The notes under the pieces were generated by a model. It worked only from the letters and a program-made list of their open reading frames with translations, did no database searches and was not told where the DNA came from. DNA of 64,000 bases from Pyrocephalus nanus. Its lineage: Eukaryota > Chordata > Aves > Passeriformes > Tyrannidae. Made by a program: the position numbers and the translations under genes. The DNA lies in contig CM076280.1 of assembly GCA_038380795.1 (NCBI GenBank), positions 11,830,001-11,894,000 on the forward strand. Reading direction: 5' to 3'. This document shows positions 34,081 to 45,203 of the stretch, piece by piece. Within the stretch, counting starts at the first letter, position 1; every line of letters starts with the position of its first letter.

Positions 34081-34480
34081 TGCGGGATGGGAGGGGTGGC
34101 GATGCCCGGGCGCCAGTTCAGGTGCTCCGGCTCTGGTTCAGCTCTGGCAGCGCGTGGTGCCGAAGGAACAGGGGATGTCATACACATGCTCCTGCCAGCC
34201 AGAAATCCGTCTCTGGCCTTAACAAGGCGGCAGCAGCAGCTCTCCCGCCCACACCTGCTCTCCCAGATCTGCATTACGGAGCAAACCTCATTACCGGCGG
34301 CTCCGGGAGCCGAGCTGCAGGCACGGGCTCGGGCAGAGCCCGCACGCCGGAACACAAAATCTATATATAGATCTCTGTGTCCTCCCAGCTCGAAACAGCC
34401 TGCACAGGAGCTATTTTGGGAGGAGGCGGCGTGTGGGGAGCCTGCCCTGGCCAGGGAGGTGCAGGAGCACACCAGGTAGC
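34081..34480. promoter_or_regulatory. CpG-bearing patch with TATA/MEF2-like palindrome, possible promoter
   Basis: CpG density rises clearly above the local background at 34085-34350 (GGCGATGCCCGGGCGCC, CCGGCGGCTCCGGGAGCCG, CGCACGCCGG). CTATATATAG follows at 34361-34370, a perfect 10-bp palindrome that fits both a TATA box and the MEF2 consensus. CTATTTTGGG, one base from a CArG box, lies at 34411-34420. A TATA box after a CpG patch would suit a plus-strand start near 34395. No coding exon is recognisable downstream, so a non-coding transcript or an enhancer is equally possible. Confidence 0.35.
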
Positions 34481-34900
34481 CCGTTAATGCCCCCGCCTTT
34501 TCAAGGAAGATTTAGAAGGACTCTGTAATCTGCAAATTCTAAAGAGCTGACGGAGACAGTTATTAAGGGCTGGTGGGTGATGGCTGCTTGCGGTGTTATT
34601 AAAGTGCTAAAAGATTATGTCTCTGATAGCGCTGTGCTTACAGTGTCCTTCATGGCCACTTCCACAGGGACAGAGGCAAGGAGAAAGGCAGAGGATCGAT
34701 AAAAGGATATTACCACTGGGCCAATCCCAATAATAAGAGGGGTGATATATACACACCATTTAAATTGTCCAACACATTTAATGTTCATTAACACTAATTT
34801 TCACAGTGCTGGTGTTTAACGTATTATTGCAATGAAATTAATAAAAAAATACCCCACAGGAAATATAATTTAACTGTTTATATACTCACCTTTTGATTGC
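34481..34900. other. AT-leaning candidate conserved non-coding element
   Basis: Repeat-free, with AGATTATG, CATTTAAATTG, CATTAACACTAATTTTC and related cores. It lies directly downstream of the CpG-bearing patch. Confidence 0.35.
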
Positions 34901-35160
34901 CAATTTCCTGCCGAGCTCTGCTCCTGCATTGGTGTTTGCAGGAAACAGCAGCCACAAGAGCTGGGGGCTGGGGCTGGGGGGTCCCTGGAGCCCTGCACCC
35001 GCAGCCTTGGGTAGCACACAGACTCCTCAGACCTGCAAAAACGTCTGGCAGAGCCAGGGGCCCTTGTGCCATTTTTCCTCTTTTTATCTTTCTACCATCT
35101 TTAGAAACCTCCTTCAGAATCCTCCCTTCGTCTTCTCCTTCAGAAGTTCCTTAGGATCCC
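34901..35160. other. GC-moderate spacer
   Basis: It contains three G runs near 34963-34982, one short of a standard G-quadruplex. No gene. Confidence 0.4.
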
Positions 35161-35590
35161 GTGGATGAATGTTCATTATCCCTGTGAAAAATCTCGACTT
35201 GAAATGGGTTTGGTGTAGGGGCATTTTTCATGTAAAAAGGAAAAAAAAATCACTGTGGGATAGTTTTGTTATTCTGCAGTAACTACTGGGAAATTACGTA
35301 TTTATTTATCTCTTACGAAGCACACGGAAATTGTATTTGGCCACAGAGTATAAATTGTGGCGTAATTACTGTAAAATTTATAGTTTTTATACTTCCAACA
35401 AGTTAGCTTTTAAATCACACAACCCCATGTAAATACTTTAAAATTATTCAGTAATTACTTATTTACATTGTAATTAAAATAAGTAATTAGCATACATTTA
35501 CAGAGGATTTACATACTTATTTGTGAAAATAGTTCCTTGGCAGATGCAAAAAGAAATCTTTAGCTGATCATAAAAAAAATAGAAAATATA
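35161..35590. other. AT-rich candidate enhancer with inverted homeodomain sites
   Basis: A very AT-rich, repeat-free block. At its core is a 13-bp perfect inverted repeat (35452-35464 and 35477-35489) with TAATTA in each arm and a further TAATTA in the 12-nt loop. Nearby GGCGTAATTACTG (about 35359) adds another core. Confidence 0.4.
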
Positions 35591-38040
35591 TGTGTGTTGA
35601 GAAGGAGCCACGGAGTCCGTGTGACAGTGGGGGCTGCACTCACCGTACCCCCCATGGGCACAGGGGTGTCCCCATCAGGATGGCTCTGGTCGAGGCTGTC
35701 GGGATCGGGAGCCGAGCAGGATGAGGGTGGATTAAAGGAGCGAGTGCCCAGCTGTCACCAAGGGGTGTCTGGAGCAGCCGGTGCTGACTCACCACGCCTT
35801 GTGGCCCCATGGCATGGTGCCCACTCAGCCCCCACAGCCCGGGTGCTGCAGAGCCTCCCGTGCCCCGTGCAGGAGCCGTGGTGCTCCTTTGGAACCAGCG
35901 TTCAGGAACGAGCACTGTGCAAATGGCACCAGCACAGGTTGCTTGGCCTGAGCTCTGTCCTGGGCTGGCACAGTCCCCGCTCCTGGAAATGGCTGGGGCT
36001 GTTCTGAAGCATCAGCTGTGTTCTTAGAAAGCAAGTTGGCATGGAGGAGATCTGCCCTGGAGCCAAAACTGGCCCTTTAAAACCCACGCAGGGATGGAGA
36101 GTGTTCGGCATGCAGGATTAGCAAACCATCCACGGAGGATCCGCAGGGCTGTGTAGTTACTGTGCATGCATTTCAGCTAAACAAGACAAATCTGGCTGAT
36201 GATTGTGTCTAACTAGGAAGAATGATTGAAGGTCCATGCCCTCAGCTGTAAGGATAACATAAATGATGATTGGTTTGAGCCAGGAGCTCCCAGGCTCACG
36301 CCAGCAGGCGCAGTCGGCAGCGTGCTCTGGCAGAGCCGCCCACGGAGGGGGACCCAGGGTGTCTGTCTGCAGGAGGGACCCCAGGATGGCCACCCCCAAA
36401 GAGGGGATCCCAGGGTGGCTGAGACTGCTGCCAGGCCCTTTGCTGAGGGCAGCAAGGGGAAGCCTGTGGCATGGTCCTGGCAGCGCTCCTGACCAACACC
36501 AGCCTGAGCAAACACTTCCACCAGCAAAAATCTGGGAAGGCATTTTTCTTACAGGTTTGCACCTGCTGGGGGTTCCCACTGGGAAAATGGGCCAATCCCC
36601 AGTAGACTTTTCCATTAGATGGAGCATCTATTAGAGTTTGGGCTGATGTGTGTGTGTGCTGGTGTCTGACACTGCTCCTGGCACTGGCATGGGAGGGCAA
36701 CGAGCTCTCCCGGGCCAGAGCAGCTTCAGATGGACAGAGAGGAGCATGGAGGTGCTAGTGAAGCTGCTCCCACCAAGAATAAGCTGACATATCTGCACAA
36801 GTGCTTTCTGATCCTGTTTTTGGTCAGGACCAAGGTGACAGTGGCTCAAGGCACACAGAGCTGCAGTTTTCTGGTGGCCATGGGCGAAGGGGATTCCTCG
36901 GGATGCCTGTGGCTCCAGGCAGTGGCCTCCTTCTGTACACTCCAGTGCATCCTGGCACTTCCAGTTTCTAACTTCTGTTCTCCATTGTCATGTGCTCTGC
37001 TTTCCCAGACCTGCCATTGTTTTGGCATGTTTCTGCCACCACTTTTGTCTTTGAAAAAAAAGCCCATTTTTGTACCTGGTGAGGGCTGGTGGGAAGAGCT
37101 GGGAACTGCAGGCATCTGGTGCTTTGTGTAACAGTGAGATATTGTTCAGGGAATGAAGGGTTCCAGTGGGCAGACTAATGCTCCTTAATGAGCAGAGCCC
37201 CATGGCTGGAATTGTGTTTGCCACATTTAGCCAGTTCTGTCCTTTTCTGGACAGAAAAGGCGAGATGAGCACAAAAAAGCAGCCACAGCTGCAGCTCCAC
37301 TATGGAATTCACTCCCTCCCCAGAGCACTTGGCTGGGTTGTTATCACATGTGCTGTATTATTGGATTTCTCCAAAGTCTCCCTTTATCCTTATTAATGCT
37401 GTGAAAGTTGTAGCAAGGAGTGATATGATCTAACACTGGATAAAATCACAATTTGTCCTTCTTCTTGGTGTAAATGTAACAGGGCTTAACTGTACAAACA
37501 AATAAGCCTAAATAGAAACATTTGTGATGATAAATGGGCAAGGAGAGCGCTCGCTGCAAGGTGAGAGATGACAGCGCCTGTGAACAGAATGGAGAATCTC
37601 ACTGCTTCAGGGTCAGTCTCAGGCAGCCTCAAGGTCAGCTCTGCTGGCTCTCCCTCCTCCTCCTCCTCCTCCTCCTCCTCCCTGTGGTGAGGCAGACATC
37701 CCCACACCTCTCACCCCAGGAGCTGCAGTGACATGGCCAGGGTGGCTGGGCTGTGCCACATTCGGGGCATGGTTCAGTCCCAGCAGCTGCTTGGCAGGTT
37801 CTGGTGTGACTGAGCCCATCCACCATCGAGAGGGCTGACCCTCACGAGGACAGGGAAGAGCACTACAGGGTATTGCTGAGCAGGGTCCTGGGCAGTGCCC
37901 GGCCGTGCAGGGCTGAGGGGCTCCTGGGCAGTGCCCGGTGACAGAGTGGGCAGTGGATGGCTGGAGGAGCGGGCAGCGTGCCCCAGGGTGAGCTGTGCTG
38001 TGGCAGCCGAGCGCAGAGCACAGCGCTGACCCCGTGCCCC
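35591..38040. other. GC-moderate intergenic sequence
   Basis: No gene or transposon was recognised. It contains a CTC trinucleotide run (37652-37682). A pair of AT-leaning patches at about 36170-36275 and 37380-37540 are weak candidates only. Confidence 0.45.
37652..37682. repeat. TCC trinucleotide microsatellite
   Basis: About ten CTC/TCC units. Confidence 0.9.
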
Positions 38041-38400
38041 CGTCACGGCGCGGGAGCCGCGTGTAATGAGGCCCCGTGCGGATATTGATATGACAGAACA
38101 AAAGGCCAAGGTGCAGTAAGGACAGCAATCCGCAGGTCTCAGTCCATTTGTTTTTCACACCAAATCCATCACAGTAATGGGTCACCTTTCTGTGGCAGCT
38201 CATGATTACCTGCTTACCGGGGAGCGCGGCAGGTGGGTGACTGGCCGGGGCCAGGAGGGAATAGGTGCGGGCCTCTCCCACCGCGGGGATTTATGATGGG
38301 TCAGCGCCGCACGTTCTCCTGATAGATCAAGTGGATTGGAGTTTATTTGGGTCACAGTGATCAGCAGTGTTTGCCGTGACAAAAGACTGATGAGGAGAGA
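38041..38400. other. CpG-bearing candidate regulatory element
   Basis: CpG clusters at 38035-38085 and 38215-38315 flank repeat-free sequence with the MEIS core TGACAG (38091-38096), AACAAAAGG (SOX-like) and CATTTGTTTTTC. Candidate enhancer. Confidence 0.35.
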
Positions 38401-38880
38401 TCGGGGGAGATGCCTGGGCAGGAGTGGAGGGGCACCTGGCAGTGAGGTGCCCTGGGGTGTGGGCAGGAGGGGAGCTGGGCTGCCCCTGATGCCAATGCCC
38501 CTTGGCCATCCCTCACTGGACTGCCCCTGTCCCCACTGTCAGCAGCAGCACCCGGTGCAGAGAAGGTGTGGAGGGAGCACACCCTCCCAAATCCCCTTCA
38601 TCCCAGGACTGCAGCCCTCACCATGTCCATCCTCCTCCTCCTCCAGCAGCTCAGGGCACGGGGAACATCTGCCTTCGGGCAGCAGCTCTGGCCCCGGGGA
38701 ACATCTGCCTTCGGGCAGCAGCTCTGGCACAGGGAACATCTGCCTTCGGGCAGCAGCTCTGGCCCCCTGGCCCCAGGGCCGTGGGAGGCAGCGCTGAACC
38801 CCTGGGATGGCAGTCCGGCAGCACCGGCAGCTGCGCCAAGGGCTCTGAGAGGAAAAATGTTCCTTCTGCAGCGTCCTGCT
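38401..38880. other. GC-rich stretch with 36-bp minisatellite
   Basis: Apart from the tandem repeat at 38644-38770, the stretch shows no gene. Confidence 0.45.
38644..38770. repeat. 35/36-bp tandem repeat, three copies
   Basis: GGGAACATCTGCCTTCGGGC followed by AGCAGCTCTGGCCCC recurs three times head to tail (GAACATC at 38663, 38699 and 38734). The changed spacing of the last copy shifts the reading frame, so the repeat is not coding. Confidence 0.9.
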
Positions 38881-40400
38881 CACACATGTTCCTGTTTAAT
38901 ATTCATGCACCAAAATGAGACAAGTGCTTAATGAGATCAGCCATGAGTTTCATTTGAACTCTGCCAGCAAAGGAGTCCTCAAAATTGCTCTGCAGTGGAT
39001 GTGCTAAAAAGTTTAATACTTGCAGGCTGATGACCTCTGCGGGGGCTTTGGCGGCACTGGGGAGGAGAGAGAGGTGGAAATTAGAGCTTATTAAAAACTG
39101 TCCCTCCATGTGCTTCAGTGGAGGGGTAAGTGGGTTTGGTGGGATCATGGGGAGGGCACAGGCTGCTCCACAGGTTCCCATTCTCTCCTTTCAGGTGGGC
39201 ACTATCAGGGAACACACGAACAGCAGCTAAACAATGCTCATTATTTCCATACATAGGAAAACCCAGCCTCAGAAAACAAAGCTAAATCTCCCAACATCTG
39301 AAGGGATGGAAGCCATCTGTGATAAGGAGGGTTGCCTTTCAAAGATAAGGAAAAAAATTGAAACGTATTATACATAAATGGCTTCAGGCAATGAATCATT
39401 CCACAGCGTCCTTGCTGTTGGATTGTGGTCATCACAAAGAAAATAGTAATAATGATAGTAACAATAATTAATACTGTGGGTACTTTGTGCTGCTCCTGGC
39501 TGGAGGTCCTCTGCCAGATCTCAGACACTGGGCCGGGAACAGTAAACATACATTTATGGTAATTTTATTTGAACTCTCGAGAATACGTCCCACACCACTA
39601 TGATTTGATGGCTTATTAAACCCTGCAGGGTACCTTCTCAGGATGGGAGTGCTAGGAGCAGTCAGAGGGAGAGAGAAAGCCATCAGCAGGGACCAGCATC
39701 ATTTCCCTCCTAATTAAAAGTCAAAATGTCATCTAGGTTTTTGTATTGTAATTGCAATGGTCATTGCAAAGACACCATGAAATCTGGCTGCATTAGCACT
39801 TCTTTGGGGGGAGGTCTGCTGGATGAAGATGTATTGAAGGACTCGTTCTGGCATTCCTCTTGTACAAGTTCAGGCTTTAAGTGCAGTAAATGAGCCCCCC
39901 GCCGGGAGCTCACCTCACCTCTGGGCCCCCCCCTCCCCAACTGTATCAGGGGACTTGAATGGAAAAAAAAAATAATACATTCCAACCCTAAATGATACCA
40001 GTAAGTTTGTGCAAGCTTATGTAAATCACACAAAAAGTGACAAGTTTTCCTATTAAAAGATAATTGTAATCAGGGTGCTGGACGTGCCGTGCACTGATGA
40101 TTGGAGATAGACGGGCAGCGTGAAAAGATGGATCGTTTTAATTTGCACCAATTAAATTGAAGTTCATGGGATCATCTTCTTCAATCTTCATGAATACTTT
40201 ATTTTCTGGCTGCTATGGAGCTATTAAAAAGAATGATTGAGCCAAGAGCTAGGCATAGTATATTTTATGAAATATCACCTTTAAAGAATTTGAGTGCGCC
40301 ATTTTCATAATGAGTTTTCTAGTACCTAATACCCTTCTATATTACTACATTTTTAAAGTGGATTGATCTGGAAAGTGCAGAAAGTGCAGGTAATGATACA
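38881..40400. other. AT-leaning region, candidate conserved non-coding elements
   Basis: Repeat-free blocks at 38885-39080, 39230-39480, 39700-39830 and 40010-40400 are AT-rich with many homeodomain cores (CCAATTAAATTG near 40148). GC-rich filler lies between. A short A run sits at 39963-39971. Confidence 0.33.
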
Positions 40401-41440
40401 TTTTGCTAGGATAAGGTGGCTGATAATGTATCATGTTACTGCTCTGAGAATAATAGATTGCCTTGTGTTTGAGATGTGGCATTCTTATTTTGGTGCTTGC
40501 CTTGTGCAGACAAGGGGAGTCCTCTCTGTCTCTGGAAAAAAAATGTTTAATTGTTTGTGCAATTTCCTTCTTGTTTCTTCTTTGTCTTTTCTGTATAGTT
40601 GGTGACCTCAGAAACAGATTTCTGAGGTTTGAGGGAGGCTGTTCTCAGGTATGCATTTGTCTTGATGGATGTTGTTAGAACAGAACAGCATGTAGGAGAC
40701 AACACACTATGGGAGATAAAGAAATACACAACCCTATATTATTTACCAGTGCCTCACATTCTCTTCCCAAGAGAAATGAGTGATGATAGCTTCAAAGGGA
40801 TAAGTCAATGAGAAGGGTGGTCATCTCTCACTCACAACTGCCAAAAAGACCCCAAGTCTCACTATTTCATGCACAGACAAATCAAAACCTTAATGGGAAA
40901 TGGGAGGTGCTCAGCTGTGTGCCAGATTTGAGCCTGCCCTGTGGTTCTCAGCCAGCTTTTGTGACTGTGGATCTGAGGAATCTCTCCCCAGGAGCCCCTG
41001 GACCCGTGGCTGTGCTGTTCTCACCACTCTGAGCTGGAGCAGCTCCTCGCTGTGGGCACCAATGCCCACCTGGGAAAACTGGCCAGAAACTCCTGAGCAC
41101 TGGGAAAAACCCAGAGTACCTGTTGAGGTAAGGGTTGGTAACAGTCTGGTGATTGCTCTGGTGTTTGTAAATATCTCACTTTCAAGTTACACTGGATAAA
41201 ATGTGAACAAATGCACAGGAGGCCACAGTTCCTTCAGAGCCCGCAGGATCAGGGTTTGGTTCTAGCCCTGAGGGGCTGGGAGGTGCCACCCTCGAAGGAC
41301 TGGCTAACGGGGTCAGCAGGGACTGGACTGCCCAGCTCACAGTGGGGCAGGAGGCAGCGAGTGCATCCCACCAGCACGGCTGCTGCTCACCCCTGCTGGT
41401 CCCAATTCCCAGGGGCGCATCCTCAGCGCTGCAAGTCACA
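40401..41440. other. Intergenic sequence, no gene seen
   Basis: Mixed composition. Nothing beyond composition-driven open frames. Confidence 0.4.
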
Positions 41441-41983
41441 GCAACATGATGCCGTCTCTCCCTACGTAGGTTTAAGCAACAGCAATCATAATTAACCCTG
41501 CTAATTAATCAGGGCATAACATATTAATTGCTAGCACACAAGGCTCCAATTGAGCAGGTGCTGTGTGGGTCTCTAATAGGATAATGAAGTGACGAGTCGT
41601 GCCACGTGCAGCAGAGTGAGCATCACTTGGGGAGATGGGCTTGGCAGACCCTGCACTCAGCCCAAAACCCTGCCCCTCAGTGCCACTGCCTGCAAACAGG
41701 CCAAGGGAGTTTGGGGGCCATGGGGTGTGAGCCAGGAAGGGAGGTGGGAAGGTGGGTGCCCTGGCTGCCCAGCCCCCAGCATCATGTGCTGGGAGCTGCT
41801 GGTGGAAGGGTCTTGGGAGAACTGGAAGATGAGGGCCAGGACTGGCCCTGTGGGGTGTGGGGAGCCACAGTTCAGCATTCAGCACGTGGGATGTGAGACT
41901 CAGCAGCAGATAACCAGTGGTGTTCCCTGGTGGTGCTGGAGCCAGGCCTGTGGGTGCCATGCCCTGTGCGTTCCCTGCAGCAG
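41441..41983. other. Homeodomain-rich patch followed by GC-rich sequence
   Basis: 41480-41580 holds CATAATTAACC, CTAATTAATCAGG and TATTAATTGCTAGC in quick succession. 41590-41983 is GC-rich, leading into the CCCAT array. Confidence 0.33.
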
Positions 41984-42676
41984 CCCATCCCATCCCATCC
42001 CATCCCATCCCATCCCATCCCATCCCATCCCATCTCATCCCATCCCATCCCATCCCATCCCATCCCATCTCATCCCATCCCATCCCATCCCATCCCATCC
42101 CATCCCATCCCATCCCATCCCATCCCATCCCATCCCATCCCATCCCATCCCATCCCATCCCATCCCATCCCATCCCATCTCATCCCATCCCATCCCATCC
42201 CATCCCATCCCATCCCATCTCATCCCATCCCATCCCATCCCATCCCATCCCATCCCATCCCATCTCATCCCATCCCATCCCATCCCATCCCATCCCATCC
42301 CATCCCATCCCATCCCATCCCATCTCATCCCATCCCATCCCATCCCATCCCATCTCATCCCATCCCATCCCATCCCATCCCATCCCATCCCATCCCATCC
42401 CATCCCATCTCATCCCATCCCATCCCATCCCATCCCATCCCATCCCATCTCATCCCATCCCATCCCATCCCATCCCATCCCATCCCATCCCATCCCATCC
42501 CATCCCATCCCATCCCATCCCATCCCATCCCATCCCATCCCATCCCATCTCATCCCATCCCATCTCATCCCATCCCATCCCATCCCATCCCATCCCATCC
42601 CATCCCATCCCATCTCATCCCATCCCATCCCATCCCATCCCATCCCATCCCATCCCATCCCATCCCATCCCATCCC
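41984..42676. repeat. CCCAT pentanucleotide array, about 138 units
   Basis: A near-perfect 5-bp array of about 690 bp. Twelve units carry the same C-to-T change (CATCT at 42031, 42066, 42176, 42216, 42261, 42321, 42351, 42406, 42446, 42546, 42561 and 42611), with no regular spacing. The forward unit has no stop in any frame, which explains three overlapping plus-strand frames (up to 383 codons) that translate as SHPIP repeats. None is a gene. The assembled length may differ from the true length. Confidence 0.97.
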
Positions 42677-43820
42677 ACGGTGTCTGCTCCGTCCTTTGGC
42701 CTCACCTGAGCAGGCAGAGGAAGGCTTTAGCCAGCCCTGACACTTGGGGTTCATCAGACATTTTTAGTTTATTTTTTTTCACCACTTAGAATGCTCACAG
42801 GGAAGCACTAGAGGAAAACAGAAACTGCTGAACTTCAGGCACCTTACAGACAGATTCTGTAGTCAGACCTACATGTCAGCTGCCTACTGCAGTCTGCTGT
42901 TAAAAAGTTGCAAATATTTGGCCAGGAGTTACTCAAATATTACTATTTACAGCAAATTGGTGTCTTTGTAGGGTGGAGGGGGGAGTGGGGGATCACCTGG
43001 TTTGGTTTTGTTTGTTGGTTTTTTCTACTGGGAAAACAAACCAACAACAGGACAGAAATAATTGTTGCCACATAATACAAATATTTTGGTGTGGCAGCAG
43101 AAATTCCCCAGTCCTGCAGAGCCCCCTGACCACGGCCCAGCAGCACGGCCAGGCTGGCCAGGAGGAGCACAGTGGCTGCCCACCCTGCACAGGGCACTGG
43201 GCACCAGCTTGGGCACCCAGTGGTGGCACTGGGCAGTGTAAAACCAGGGCCAACACCATGCTACTCAAGGCTCAGCAATCTCTCCTCATCCAAGACCCCC
43301 CTCTCCTACTCCACCAGGCACAACTTGCATCTGAAGCCCCTTGTTCTCCTGCAGCAGCAGCAGCAGTGGAAGGACAGGGGTGGGGGTCCTGCTCCTGCCC
43401 CCTCCAAGGGCAGTGCTGCAGCTGCTCAGGAGCCCCTGGGGCCTGGCAGCCCTTGTGATGCTCCTGCTCTGCACACACTGGCTTGGCCTCAGCCCTGCAT
43501 TCAGTTTTCTCTGCATTTTGTTCCTCGTGAATCCAGGTATCTCTGTGCTTTTGCACCAGCTGACCGAGCAGGTCTTTATAAATTTAATCTTTGTCTGAAC
43601 TTGGCAGCACAAGGCAGTGCAGCTCCAGGCTGGATGCAGAGCTCCCAGCAGCAGGAATAAGATGTGCTGGCTCCGGTGGGGACCATCCCACTGCTGTGAA
43701 TCCTGCAGGAGAAGTGTTTGCAGTGACCAGGGGCCTCATGGCCAGAGGTGGGGACTGCAGCTGTCCTGGCTCCTCATCAGGACCGGGGAGGTGAGCCACA
43801 AGCCACCCTCAGCTCTGTCC
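42677..43820. other. Intergenic sequence, no gene seen
   Basis: GC-moderate, with a GCA trinucleotide run at 43351-43367. The minus-strand open frame at 42943-43197 has a hydrophobic stretch but no recognisable family. Confidence 0.4.
43351..43367. repeat. Short CAG/GCA run
   Basis: Between five and six perfect trinucleotide units. Confidence 0.8.
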
Positions 43821-44264
43821 ACCAGCACATCCATAATAGTTTAAAACATTTCATTGAGGGCAAGAGCATTCACCAAATTGCAAGGACCCTCCGTGATCTC
43901 CTTCGCCGTTGTTTAGTTTAATTGTCCTAAAATTGGCAATAGATTAAAAGAAAATAATTACCCCTAATTATGTCAATTAAATGGCTAATTCATTAACGAG
44001 CTTAACATCTTTTACTTGGACCATCTCTGCTAGGCAAGATTGTGCTTCCAAGAGGAGATGCCAGGCTCACGCTGCATTCCGGGCAGACCCAGTTGCATCG
44101 TGTTTAGCGTGAGCTGCAGGAACAAAATCCCCTCATTATTCAGATGACAGAACAAAACTATAAATAGTGGATCGCAATTAAAATCAGAACAATTACTTCT
44201 TATCCGTTATGCTGCCTTTTGCACAATAGCAGCCTGTAAAAGGAAAAAGCACCGTCCTTTTAGA

Positions 44265-44290
44265 TCTCTCTCTCTCTCCCTCTCTCTCCC
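44265..44290. repeat. CT dinucleotide microsatellite
   Basis: About 12 CT units with two CC interruptions. Confidence 0.85.
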
Positions 44291-44342
44291 CTTATCCAGA
44301 ACTGTAGCTGGCTTGCTAATTAGGAGGCTTTTGAATTAGATT

Positions 44343-44350
44343 ATTTGCAT
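44343..44350 (+). promoter_or_regulatory. POU octamer ATTTGCAT
   Basis: A perfect octamer, reverse complement ATGCAAAT, within the candidate enhancer cluster. Binding by a POU factor is inferred. Confidence 0.35.
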
Positions 44351-45077
44351 GTCTGAACAGGGCTAGGGTATTAAACATCCCTGAGGACATACTATAATAA
44401 CCTCTTCAGTGGCTTTTAGGATCCCTAAGGAACCAGGAACTCTGAAAAAAACTCCAAAAGGAGGGAAAGTGCATAACGATTTCATCCAATTAGGTATGGA
44501 TTAGTCGGCTTGGTGTCTTTGAATCCTGCTCGCCGGGAGAAGGTGTTCTCCTCTAGGAACGTTTGACAAAATCATCAGGGAAATTATAATGCAGTACCTA
44601 AATGAAATTGCAATACTTTAGTTTCTCCTCCAAGAAAAAATAAACTACAAAATCAATACAGTGGTGTATAAAGCAAAAAGAAATGCACCAGTCACTTTAT
44701 TGCCTGGCTGCGAGCACAGCCCTGTGTTTACAGCATCCGTGAGCGACTGTCAAAGTCAGGCTCCTAAGGACAAAGCTGCTGCTGCCGGGATTGGCTACAG
44801 CCAATTTTAATTTTTAAATACCACTCGTATTATCCTCTTCCTAATGGCTTTCCACACTCTTCCAGTTTTAAGAAATCACCAGCCCATTTATATTTAACAA
44901 GACAATTAAGCTGCTCGGGCTCTCAGCAGGGCTCTGCAGGGCGCTGGGGTGGCACTGGGCACACCGGGCTGGGGCTGTGGGGCTGCCCCACCCCACGGCC
45001 AGACCTGTCCTGGGGCACCCAGCCAGCCATAAAGAGGAGAGGGCAGTGCAGGAGGAAAGGGGTTTGCATTGATTTTC

Positions 45078-45125
45078 CTCCTTTTTTCTTTTTCTTTTTT
45101 TATTTTTTTTTTTTATTTTTTTTTT
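45078..45125. repeat. T-rich tract
   Basis: A run of T interrupted by single C or A. It may be a simple repeat, or it may serve as a polypyrimidine tract for the exon-like segment that follows. Confidence 0.75.
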
Positions 45126-45129
45126 AAAG

Positions 45130-45203
45130 TGCTGAGATTTAATTTGGAGGCAGAGGAACTGGAGCTTCATGAGAAGTATGATTATTATAAACTGCCTGTG
45201 GAG
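45130..45203 (+). other. Exon-like segment, unproven
   Basis: Seventy-four bases sit between a long pyrimidine tract ending in AAAG and a strong donor, GAG|GTGAGC. One frame is open throughout and gives NLEAEELELHEKYDYYKL, which no family I know matches. It could be a cryptic or non-coding exon, or chance. Confidence 0.2.

Larger units (their letters stand above)
43821..44880. other. AT-rich candidate enhancer cluster
   Basis: About 1 kb of repeat-free sequence. It holds TAATTACCCCTAATTATG near 43960, MEIS core TGACAG (44145-44150), MEF2 consensus CTATAAATAG (44158-44167), a CT microsatellite (44265-44290), GCTAATTAGG near 44314 and a perfect octamer ATTTGCAT (44343-44350). It is the densest set of developmental factor motifs seen in the window. 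Confidence 0.42.

Noticed and set aside
34961..34985. G-rich run considered as a G-quadruplex
   Set aside because: Only three separated G runs; the fourth has two Gs.
41589..42789. Overlapping plus-strand frames of 259, 290 and 383 codons
   Set aside because: All come from the CCCAT array, whose forward unit has no stop in any frame. The translation is SHPIP repeats only.
42943..43197. Minus-strand frame with a hydrophobic N-terminal stretch resembling a signal anchor
   Set aside because: Only 84 codons, no family recognised, and other frames in the same place are equally open.
38090..44157. Shared 14-mer ATGACAGAACAAAA at 38090-38103 and 44144-44157
   Set aside because: Several chance 14-mer matches are expected within 64 kb, and the flanks do not align.
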